Below, piece by piece: positions 10,701 through 20,558 of a stretch of DNA of 64,000 bases. The first letter of the stretch is position 1. Every line of letters starts with the position of its first letter. The position numbers and the translations under genes were made by a program. The notes under the pieces were generated by a model that was given only the letters and a program-made list of their open reading frames with translations, was not told where the DNA came from and ran no database searches. Source of the DNA: Perilla frutescens (Eukaryota > Streptophyta > Magnoliopsida > Lamiales > Lamiaceae); the NCBI GenBank assembly GCA_026008535.1, contig BRKX01000018.1:45439588-45503587 (forward strand), read 5' to 3'.

Positions 10701-13700
10701 TTTCCATTTTATTCCAATCATCCTAAGTCTTGAAAAAGTACAATCAACATTTACAAAATCTCATTTGTAAATTTTGTAAGTGAAAAAGAACATTTTCATT
10801 AATTAAATAATCATGAAAGAAAAATTGAGGAATAAAAGCTCTAAATATAACAATTGAGTATTTTTTTCTTTATACAATTTTGATAAAATTTAAAAATTAA
10901 GTCTTTAAAGGAGCAATTCTCATACGTGATTTTTGTATATATCACAAATAATTGATTAATAGCCTAATTGTAAAATTGAGATTAATCCAACACAAATCTC
11001 AATAAATATATTATCACACTAAACTTATATAGAAAAAAAAAGTTATGGAACTAATCACTAAAGCACATATGAGATTTCAAAATTGAAGAACTAGAATCTA
11101 AAAGAAACAATCATTTTCAACTTTATACATATTTATTTTTAAAAAAATTACCTAATTACACACACACACACACATAAATTGGGGGCCCTGGGCGGTGGCC
11201 CACCTGGCCTACCCCAGAGTCGGCCCTGATCATGTAGTCGTCCGCTTTTATATCCTACCATCAAATTTACTATTATAATAATATTTATTATATAAATAAA
11301 AGTTATAACGATATAACATATCATATTTAACACTCATTGATAAGAATTTAAATTGTAAAAAAATCAGGTATACTCTAGTTATGGTAGAATCAATCAGCAA
11401 TATAATAATTAGTTATTACCTAAAAAAAACACTAATTATAAATCCAAACTAATTGGGTGGAATAAATTCTAACTAATAATCGCAAATTTATACTAAACCA
11501 CGAGAAAATGGAAGAAATTGTGTATATCTATGTACCTGTGCACGTAGTTGATACACTCTTCAATTTCAACATGAAAATACCGAGAAATTCCTAGCCTTTG
11601 CAACCGATCTATGCACCATAGATGCTCAAACATGTCGACAGGATACACGTTCGGAACTAATTAAATATAACACACCAATAAAAAGAATTATATATAAGAC
11701 TAAAAAATAAGCCAAAAATCATATAAAAGCGAAACATTTTTAAGAACTTGTTAAATATCACGAGATCGAATTAAATGCAAATGATGAGAGTTTTTTACGG
11801 TCACAAAAAAAGGCGATGTGGCAAATAAAGTGACAATGTTAAAAAAAATAGCCCTATGTATTCAACAATAAAATATTTTCGCCCACTAATTTTAAAAATC
11901 ATTGTTTCTAACCACTTAGGTGAAGAGACTACCCTTAATGGAAAAAGAAAGTGATGTAAGTGTAATTCCCAACCCACCCAACATGACTCTCTTAAATATT
12001 TTTGAACCCTGTGCTAATTATAAAAATCGGGTCCTTAATATTTAAAAGTACATTCTATGATAATTTATTAATACAAAAAATTGGGCCTCTGATATAAAAA
12101 AAATACATCGGCTTTGAGGGTCTCGTGCTAAAAAAGCACTGCAGGTGCCAGCACAACGATGCCCATTCCTTTTTCTCTTCTCTTCCTTCTCGTTGGTTTT
12201 TTCCGGATTTAATGGATTGAAGTAATATTTTGATGTGTTTGGATTCCATTTTTTATATTTTAAACTCGATATGTTGTCTGAACGTTGAATATGTTCATTT
12301 GTATTCATTTTTGTTGAAAAATAAAATTAGGTACTCATTAGTAGTTCATTTTTGAATTGTTGCACTATGGCTCGGCTTGACCTAGCCGTGCATTAATTCA
12401 TTTTCGAACTACCGCAAGACAGAGGGGCATTTTTGTCCAAGTGGCTATTTAAAAATTCGCCCCCCAAATAAAATAGCCGTTCTTTTCAAAAATTACCTCC
12501 GCCGTTGAATTTGTTGAGAGGGTTGAGTAAATATCGGAGGCACAATTCATCCTTGGTGTGGTGGAGGGCGTAGGCGGTGGACGACGGCGAGAAAAGAAAC
12601 GAGCCATCGGAACGGAAATTCAAGAGCTTCTCCCAAACAAGGCCTTCCATTCCTTCCAAACTGAAGAGGAGTGATGTTGGCTTTTTGTGCACTAAATCCA
12701 TTGGTATTTTGCTCAATTTCAAATCTCTCTTTTCATAAATATTTTTCATGCCTACACAATCATATGGGAGTTGTATTCCTAGTTTTTTAGCTGTTTCTAT
12801 TAGTGATGGAAATGCCACTTCGAACCCCACCGGCATCATCTCCTTATCTTCATTCTCCATTTTCTCAATATTCTCTCTTAAAAACTTCAGTCCTGTCATC
12901 AAAAATTATAAATATATCACTTGACTTGTTAATTAGATGATTTGACACAAACTTTTATGAATATTAACGGTGCATTGTAGGGATTGAGTGAAAAATTAAC
13001 AAATTAACTATATATTCCTTCTTTTTTTTTTGGATATCGAGGTTAACCCGCAGCCGCTACCATAGTGCGCACTATATATTCCTTCTCGTTATAAAGGTGA
13101 GAGTACTATGTAATCCAATCCCTTGGACTCAAAGGAGAAAAAAGAAAAAAAAAAGATCAACTCAAATTTCACCAATGTCTTTTTAGTAGTGCTAAAGTAA
13201 ATATGATCATCACATTAATAAATCAATTAACTACAGACACAAGTTTCATTCAATTTAAAAATTAAATACAAGAAAAAATCATATATCCTAATTTGACATA
13301 AATTAAGAATCCTAAATAATTTTGTAAAATTAATCTAAAGCACGTGTAAATGAAATTGAAAAAGAATATAAGAAAAACTCATAATTTGGTATTGTAATAT
13401 GGAGTGTAATATTAAATGTGTAATAGGGGGTCCCACAAGGGTAAAATGCAATTTTGGCTGGCTCCATAATTATGAGGAGTTGGAACTTAAAGGTTAAAGA
13501 ACTAAATTTGATACGAGACGAGATGTTGAAGACATTAATTTTTAGAGTCAACTTTTTTTTTAACCACTTAGGATATTAAATAGTTTATTTTAGTCACTTT
13601 GGACTAAAATACCCTTAAATATAAAATAAACATTAAAAAATTGAAAAACAAAAATTAGAAAATTAGAAAAAAAATAACAACACGATGATAGGACAGGTGC

Positions 13701-16131
13701 GCGCATAGCCGCGCGCCGGGGCATTCGCATAGAGCTTGCACGCACGATGGAGGCTGTGTACAGCAGTTGCGCACTGGGGCTTGCGTGCCCGATGAGGGGC
13801 TGCGCGCTGTTGCTGGCGTGCCTGATGGAGGGCTGCACGCTGAGCCTGCGCGCGATGGGGGCGCGTAGGGATGAACCTTCATGGTGTCATTTTTTCCGAC
13901 AAGTAACGAATGGAGGGGGAAGGGGAGGTTGTACCCGCTTAAACGAGAAGAGCGAGAGAGAGGGTAGAGCAGCGACAACGACAACAATGGATCTGTGTTT
14001 GGCCGGAAAGAGAGGGAGGTGTCGGATCTGTGTTTTGAGAGAGAGAGGCGGCGACCGCTTAGATAAAGCGACGAACGGGGGAGGGGTGGCTGCGACCGTT
14101 TAGATGAGGAGAGAGAGGGAGAGGGGAGATCGACGATGGAGATAGGTCTGTGTTTGGCCGGAAAGATGGAGGGAGGTGATTGGAAAATTTGAAAGAGTGA
14201 GGAAGGGAGGTGGCTGGTTGTGCTTCTGCTTAAAGTAAGATTTTTATGGTAAATGTAGATAAAATAAATATTTTTACAAATAAGTGGCTAAAAAAGTTTT
14301 TAAAAATTCTATGTGGCTAGTTTTCCATATTGACTCTAATTAATTTTTACCAAGCAATTAAAAAAAAAGATGAGAGAAATGTAAGTGTTTGAACCTTTGT
14401 GGCATTTGTGGGGATGCATTTTCCAAGCTGTAAGTGCAACCACACATGCTAATGTGTTGAGTATTCTGTCGTAGATAAAAAATTTGCGACCACCCCACGA
14501 TCCATCGGCCAACTGATTGTTGGAGATCCACTCGAGGCTCGTCGGAAACTGTGGCCCGTTGCCGCCTCCTATATCTTCCACCAATGCCACCCATGCGGTG
14601 TCGTACGGCGATACGCTTATCTCGCCGTCATTCATGTTTTGCAGCATCCATCGGATCCTTTCATTCAGTTGCCTTATCTAGAGAGAGAGATGATTTGAGA
14701 ATCAAATAAACTTCAAGAACTCGATTGAGACTTTCCCATTTACACATGTGAGTTCCACTGCGGTTTGAATGTCCTGAAAGAATGACTAAGCGGGTGTCGA
14801 GCACTTCTAGAGTGTTCAATTTTAAACATAATTTTTTGGAGTTTTTCTTTTTTTGAAAAGATTTATTGGAGTGTTTACATGATATATAGATTTTAAGATG
14901 CCCAGTAATGATAAATTTGTAAAAGGCAAAGTGCCAGAAAAACACTCGAACTATATGTCGAATCCTATCTAGACGTACACATTATTTTTTGACCCAAAAA
15001 CACACCTAAACTATTTAAAAAGAACAATTGCCCCTCTAAACTATTCAAAAAAGAACAAATTAACACCTGAAGTTAACACCGTTAGTTTTTCTGTAAATTA
15101 AAATGTGTCAAGCTCAATTCTATCACTTATAAATTCCGATCGAACAAATTGAAACCACGGCCAAATAGCCCACACTATGGAGTTTCAAACCCCTCTTTTA
15201 ATTTCAAAATCCAACATCGAATTGGTATCGAGATTTAAAATTTAATTCGTAATACAAACCCTCGTCATCGATATTTCTCCGTGTAATTATTCTATCGTTT
15301 AATCCGATTGACAAATTGAGAGTATAATTAGAAAGCTCATGATGAGCGCTTTCTAACCATACCACAATATATGGTATGCACATTTTATTTAACGGAAAAA
15401 ATTAACAGTGTTAAACGAAAAGTGTGAATTTGATATATTTTGAATAGTTGAGGGGGCTAATTGGTGTATTTGAGCAAAAAAATAGTTCGTACGTCTAGGT
15501 GAGATTGGACATATAATTCGAGTGTTTTTTTTGGGTCTTGCCCATTTGTAAATATTAGAAAATTGTATACGGCCAAAAATGTACACGTTGAAAAAAAAAA
15601 CTTGCATGCACGCCGAAATTGTACACGGCCAAAAATGGAATTCATTTGCTTACATGCATACAAAAGAATTTGGCAAAAAAAAAAAAACAAAAAGAAATTG
15701 AAGCTTCACCAAGAAGTGTACATTTTTGGCCATGTATAATTTCATAATATTTCAGCGTGTAGGCAAGTTAAATTTTTTTCAACACAACATAACACGACAA
15801 CATGTACAATTTCCATTGTACACAACACGTTATTTTTTTTTTCAGCGTGCATAATCAATTGCAACGGGTGTGCCGTGAGCCGTGTATAATCAATTTCAAC
15901 GTGTACAATTTTCTTTATTTTTTCGGCGTGTACAATTTCAACGTGTGTGCGATGAGCAGATAAAATTGACTTTGACTTTTTCAAATTTCATTAAGGGTAA
16001 ATTATACTTTTACACTTCTGTTTGGTTATAAAATAATATTTTACATATCTTGGTTAGAAAAGAAATTTACAATTTACTTTTGATTATTTTAATTTTTCTC
16101 AAAAAAAAACCTAAAAGGACAACACACACAA

Positions 16132-16167
<36 letters not shown>

Positions 16168-18000
16168 TTGTAAAAAGTAAATATTGCAGATATATATTAT
16201 TGCAAACCCACTCTGTATGTCGGTTTCTCTGTATCAATCTCCAAACTTTTCTCTGCTGTCACATCAATTTGCCGACTTTCGTGGATTTCTGAAACAGAAA
16301 TTAATTTCGTAAATTCAAATAAAAAAGAAAAATTATACAAATTAAATACATAATATTGGATGAAAATAATCGGTTATAATATATACATTTATCTTCTAAT
16401 TCTTTTATTCAAGAAAAAAATATTTGAAAATTTATGATTTCAATCTTTCCGGACTTGTGTCGTTTCGGGGACACTCATGCAAACGATGAAAAATCTTGAA
16501 TTAAAGGAAATTTTGCGTGTTCGAGACTCACCGTTCCCGTTCCAAAAAAAAAAAACACTTTGAAATAATAAACGTTAATCAAATGATTAGGGATCGATGA
16601 GTAGGGTTTTTAACACTTAATGGAAACCAAAATAAAAAAAAAATCAAATCGGTCAATTCATTCTGGTTCAACTCGGTCTTTGTTCATTTATTTATTTTTT
16701 AATTTTTTTATATGTTCGATTATAAATTGAACAAGAATAGATATTTCTTTTAAAAACAATTAAATAAATTGATTAGATTTATAATTTTTGAAAAAAATTA
16801 AATTTAGAATTTTTAAAACCGAATAATTCCGCCCCCTTTTCATTCATGATAAGGAAACTGTTATAATATATTAAAAAAGAACTCTTACAATATACTCCCT
16901 GCGTTTCATAATTTATGATTTTAATCTAAAATTAACAATTAATCTTACCCCCTTATATTTTTTTCTAAAAAGTTGGCAAAATAAATTAATCTGACTATAG
17001 TCTATATTGTGTAAATTAACTAATTTACTAATATATACCCCTATATTAAACTGTTATAATCTGACAATAAATTAATCCAACTATTTTTATGATTTTTGAT
17101 TAAATATCAATGTATAAGTTGTTTTTTAGCATTAAAAATGGTTGTATTTTTGCATGTGTATATATTTTGGCATTATTATTGCATGCATTTTAATTATAAC
17201 ATAATCTGAATATACCTATATATGAAACTATCTTTTCATCTATTATCAACATTTAGATCATCATATTAACTAGTTGAAACGAATTCCTAGTTAACAAATG
17301 TGACCAAGTTTACCTGAATTAGCATTACATCGCAAAATGGAGCTGGAAGAAGTAACTAGTAAAGGTCTGGGGAAAACACCTGCACCAACTTTTAAAATTT
17401 GTTGTTAATTAGGGGTAGGGATGTAAATGTACAGAGCCGCTTGTGAGCTATTTGGAGTTTGGCTCGAAAAAAACTCGTTAGTTTTCTAAACGAGCCGAAC
17501 TCAAGTCTCGAATCGAGCTTGATAAAATTATCGAGTCGAGCTTGAACAGAGTAGTATTAGGCTTGGCCAGCTCACAAACATGCATGTTCGAACTCGAGTT
17601 TAATCGAACATGTTCATGAATATTATAAATATTTCAAACGAGTAAATAAAATAAGCCATTTCTTTCAAACTCGAGCTCAAATATGTAAATTAAACGAGCT
17701 TTTTTTTAGCATTCAAGCTTAGGCTCGTTTAGTAAATTTTCAAGTATTTCACGAACAGAATTCGAACATGACAAATATTTATCGAGTCGAGTCGACCTGA
17801 GCTCGAACTCTTGAATATTCCTTAATGAGCCGAGCTCGGGCATCAGGGTGTGTTCGGCTCGATTCGATTCATTTACAACCCTAATTAGAGGGAGAAAGAG
17901 AAGGAGGGAGAGAGAGAGACGTACATGCTGTTGGCGGAATACCGGGCGGTCCGGCGGCGCAGGATGAGAGGTGGGAGGTGAAGCAGGAAGCAAATGACAT
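7761..18000 (-). CDS. Class II diterpene cyclase (copalyl/clerodienyl diphosphate synthase type), copy 1
   Basis: Enzymes of this TPS-c family protonate and cyclise geranylgeranyl diphosphate in plastids. Fourteen exons, given 5' to 3' on the minus strand: 17925-18000, 17314-17379, 16212-16288, 14395-14677, 12497-12892, 11536-11656, 10374-10486, 9439-9665, 9124-9239, 8885-8983, 8555-8794, 8364-8457, 8083-8271, 7761-7994. All splice sites are GT-AG and all phases join, giving 2331 nt and 776 aa. Exons 1-3 give a Ser-rich plastid transit peptide. SPYDTAW, NNQLADGSWG, GISRYF, YNLYRASQLLFP, DKWIITKDLPGE and VWIGKTLYR match ent-CPS-like proteins. No class I DDxxD is seen. Oddities: DxDD reads D357-V-D359-C360, and the ent-CPS catalytic His is Phe244 (LLFSLEG) next to Asn302 (PNV). 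The start ATG at 18000 is chosen because only it splices in frame. Substrate family is sure; product is not. Confidence 0.92.
9898..10020. mobile_element. hAT-type MITE in intron 7 (123 bp)
   Basis: The ends are inverted: AGAGCTGTCAAAT on the left and ATTTGACAGCTAT on the right. The flanking 8-bp sequences gttacgat (9890-9897) and gttacaat (10021-10028) match at 7 of 8 positions, as for a hAT target duplication. The interior is rich in GGGCC motifs and can fold. The paralogous intron of copy 2 lacks it. Confidence 0.7.
10608..11228. mobile_element. Non-autonomous hAT element in intron 6 (621 bp)
   Basis: The termini CAGAGCCGGCCCTG and (reverse) CAGGGCCGACTCTG are inverted repeats. Perfect 8-bp target duplications atcatgta flank it at 10600-10607 and 11229-11236, diagnostic for hAT. 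There is no transposase. A CA microsatellite lies near the right end. Copy 2 has a much shorter intron without it. Confidence 0.85.
13543..14338. mobile_element. Mutator-like non-autonomous element with GC-rich cargo, intron 4 (796 bp)
   Basis: The termini TAGAGTCAA / TTGACTCTA are inverted, with longer imperfect similarity (AACCACTTAG against AGCCACATAG). Perfect 9-bp duplications attaatttt flank it at 13534-13542 and 14339-14347. Copy 2 retains the empty site near 22490 with a single attaatttt. The interior at 13690-14200 is GC-rich, unlike its surroundings. It contains degenerate units of about 33 bp around 13765-13860 and a repeated phrase ctgtgtttggccggaaaga (near 13993 and 14149), which suggests captured sequence. 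No transposase is seen. Confidence 0.85.
14924..15543. mobile_element. Mutator-like MITE in intron 3 (620 bp)
   Basis: Terminal inverted repeats of roughly 70 bp are seen. AACACTCGAACTATATGTCGAA on the left pairs with AACACTCGAATTATATGTCCAA read from the right, and TAGACGTAC occurs in both. Perfect 9-bp duplications atttgtaaa flank it at 14915-14923 and 15544-15552. It is absent from copy 2, so it inserted after the gene duplication. No coding capacity. Confidence 0.85.
15553..15960. repeat. Damaged foldback remnant in intron 3
   Basis: The phrase gtacacggccaaaaatg and its complement recur here in both orientations. The block is homologous to the large palindrome at 23565-24120 in copy 2, but the apex is deleted at about 15710/15711: the sequence jumps from gcttcacc to an outer part of the right arm. 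It can form only a shorter hairpin. Confidence 0.7.
16116..16170. repeat. CA/TA microsatellite in intron 3
   Basis: A compound (CA)n then (TA)n tract starts within intron 3, upstream of the donor side of exon 3 on the minus strand. It is missing from the matching place in copy 2 (near 24380). Confidence 0.85.
17416..17883. mobile_element. hAT-type MITE in intron 1 (468 bp)
   Basis: The termini TAGGGATGTAAATG and (reverse) TAGGGTTGTAAATG form inverted repeats. The 8-bp flanks attagggg (17408-17415) and attagagg (17884-17891) differ at one base. The interior is full of GAGCTCGA/TCGAGC motifs typical of a widespread plant MITE type. No coding capacity. It separates the first two transit-peptide exons. 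Confidence 0.75.
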
Positions 18001-18035
18001 GTTTGGTTGAGTGATTAATTTATCTCCTGCCAATA

Positions 18036-18070
<35 letters not shown>

Positions 18071-19518
18071 GTTTTTTCACCATAGTTGCATCTCTTTTGA
18101 GAAGACCCAATCTTCCCATTTTTTAATAAATTAAATTTGTACCTAACCCATTCCCCCCATACAAACAACAGCAGTGATGGAAAGTTGTTGTTAAAAATAA
18201 ATTGATAAAAAAAAAACAAACAGCAGTGATGGAAAGATGTTGTTAAAAATAAATTGATGGTGCTATAGTATTATAAAAAAATTAATTATAATATAAATAA
18301 CCACGGTCAACATTTAACAACAAAAAAATAAATTATAAATATGAATTATGAAATAATCAATCATAATAAGGAATTATTTATTGAAAACTGAAAATTAAAT
18401 ATTAAAAAATAATTATAAACTCTAATCGGGCAAGAATCCTAACTAATTGACAATTGTACGATTAAACTAAAGTACCAAAAAATGAAATTGAATAAAAAAA
18501 TGATAAAAGCTCATAATTTGAAAGAGTATAACACAGAGGAAAACACAAATCTAGATAAGTGCAATGTGAAATTACACGTATCTTATATCTTGACTAATTA
18601 AGGATTTGGTTCGAACCGAAATTGATTATTTATTCAACTAAATTTCATAATATTACACGTATATATATTTAATGAAGGTTGAAATTGAGTTTAATAGATT
18701 CAGGACCCTAAAGTCATATGGGTTATCTATCAATTCAAAATCTAAAAGATAAAAACTATCAATTCAGAATTTGAAAGATGAAAACTATCAATATAGAACT
18801 CCGAAAATCATGCATTTTAATTCTTTTTTTTTTAAAAATAAATTTTCAGTTAAAACATCCTTTATTAACAGAGCAGATCTCTTGTTGCCATTTGTGTTAC
18901 ATTTGGTGCTGTATAATTAGCTTTTTTTTTAATATATCTTAATTGGGAAAGGATGAACCCTAAATAGAAAATTTAAATTAAAATAAATCATATAAATTAA
19001 AAAATATTTTTTTTTGAAAAAAATATTGATGAGTTGCAACGTGATCCCATTTCCTTTATTAATCATATGTTAAATTTAATAAAATTTTTATTAAAAATTA
19101 TTTAGAAAGTCAAATTCATGTCTAATTTTGTATTTCAGTACCAATAAAAAATATATTAAAAAAAAGATAAAAAAAATAGCGCTGGAAAGTCACAGATTGA
19201 TTCATAGATTCAAAATAGAGCAGGTACCGGAAATAATTATACTAACTGCCATTGACTTTGACAGAAAAAAAATGTTAATTATAACTTATACTAAGACAAA
19301 CCATATATATACTTGACATAATGTTTATTTGCAAATAAAAAAAATGCAACTAATGATATATAGTTGACATTTGATAAGGAAATAATAATAATTAATAATA
19401 CATTTATGCTACCGGCGCAAATCATTTTCACACACACACACACGGAGCAGATCATTCAAACATTAATATAAATTCAGAAAAAAAAAAATATTCAAACATT
19501 TTCACACACACACACACA
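18001..19518. other. Intergenic region between the two diterpene synthase copies
   Basis: This holds the presumptive promoter of copy 1 (transcribed leftwards) and AT-rich sequence. A (TA)n run lies at about 18040-18066, a direct repeat at 18167-18258, and two (CA)n runs near 19431-19443 and 19503-19518. The second CA run abuts the truncated 3' end of copy 2. No gene is visible. Confidence 0.6.
18167..18258. repeat. Tandem direct repeat of about 42 bp
   Basis: The phrase acagcagtgatggaaag followed by tgttgttaaaaataaattgat occurs twice, at about 18169-18206 and 18219-18258, with few differences. It lies about 170-260 bp upstream of the copy 1 start codon, so it could be in the promoter. Confidence 0.8.
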
Positions 19519-20233
19519 TTGTAGTCTAATTTTGCCAGTTCAAGGTAAGTGTCACAGTTCACAACTTCACATATAGCATCCTGTAGATGAAGAACGAGAC
19601 AATTAGCATGCAATGCAATGCAATGAAGCATGCATACCACCTTTAAAAACAAGAGTTTCTCAGTCTAAAAACCTGAAGAAAACTGCTACTTTCTAGGTGA
19701 GTTTAGCCAATATATGTGTGTTAGGATTGAAGAAATAATCAATAAATTACCTGTATAAAGTTTTCCCAATCCAGACATCATCGTCACCACCGTGTATTGT
19801 TCTAAGTAGAATCGTGCTTCCAGTCGAGGCATACTAGCGTAGAACGGCACATCCAGCACATATCCAACCTATCATTTCTCATTTCCCATTTTTTTTTTTT
19901 AAATTAGAAAAAATGTCCAAATTTGAGGTAACTTAAGTTAGAGAAGTCAAATTTATCGATCTATGTTCTTAGTTTCACACAGTGCATGCATGTGGTGAAT
20001 ATATACTGTATATATGGTACGTGTTACGTGAACTGATGATATGAAATACGAGGGGAAGAGAATCCCGACCTCGCCCAGAAGGTCTTTGATAATGAGCCAT
20101 TTGTCTACCATTGCATTATTAACTCTTTTTTGATGCAAGAATTTGGCTGAGTAGTTTCTGGCATCAGCAAGTATGTTTTCTGCAGGGAACAAAAGTTGAG
20201 AAGTCCTGTACAAGTTGTACATATCTGTAATAC

Positions 20234-20558
20234 TGTTAGCAACAAAGTTTATTCACACTGAGTAGGACAGGGATAGACAGACCATTGAAGGAGTTTATTA
20301 TTATTATTATTGCTATTGCTAATTAATATTTTAGTATTTAATATTATGTTAGTAGGTTGTTCCTACTTGGGCTCCAAGTTTAGGTTATATAAATAAGTCA
20401 TTCCTTGTAAAGGGAGGGTGTCTAGGACCATTAGGAACATTTTGGATTCGGCGTCTGTGACGCTTGGGCAGGAGAACTCTCTCCTGTGTTTTTTGTGGTT
20501 CTTCTCTCTCAACTTCTTTCAGCTAAATATTAGGCTTCTATTCTCTTTTACTCTATCA
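20234..20558. mobile_element. Solo LTR (325 bp) in exon 8 of the pseudogene
   Basis: The insert starts TGTTAGC and ends TCTATCA and is flanked by a perfect 5-bp duplication aatac (20229-20233 and 20559-20563). The paralogous site in copy 1 (near 9598-9602) has a single aatac, proving the empty state. An internal TATATAAATAAG near 20385 may be the LTR TATA box, which would make the LTR plus-oriented. No matching internal region exists nearby, so it arose by LTR-LTR recombination. Confidence 0.92.

Noticed and set aside
13747..14103. A 118-aa plus-strand ORF in intron 4
   Set aside because: It lies wholly inside the GC-rich Mutator-like insertion. It is open only because of GC bias and has no recognisable domain.
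17706..17993. A 95-aa open frame covering exon 1 of the synthase, beginning MLPASPPTSH
   Set aside because: It is a different frame. The ATG at 18000-17998 gives MSFASCFTSH and splices in phase to exons 2-4; this one does not and runs into intron and MITE sequence.
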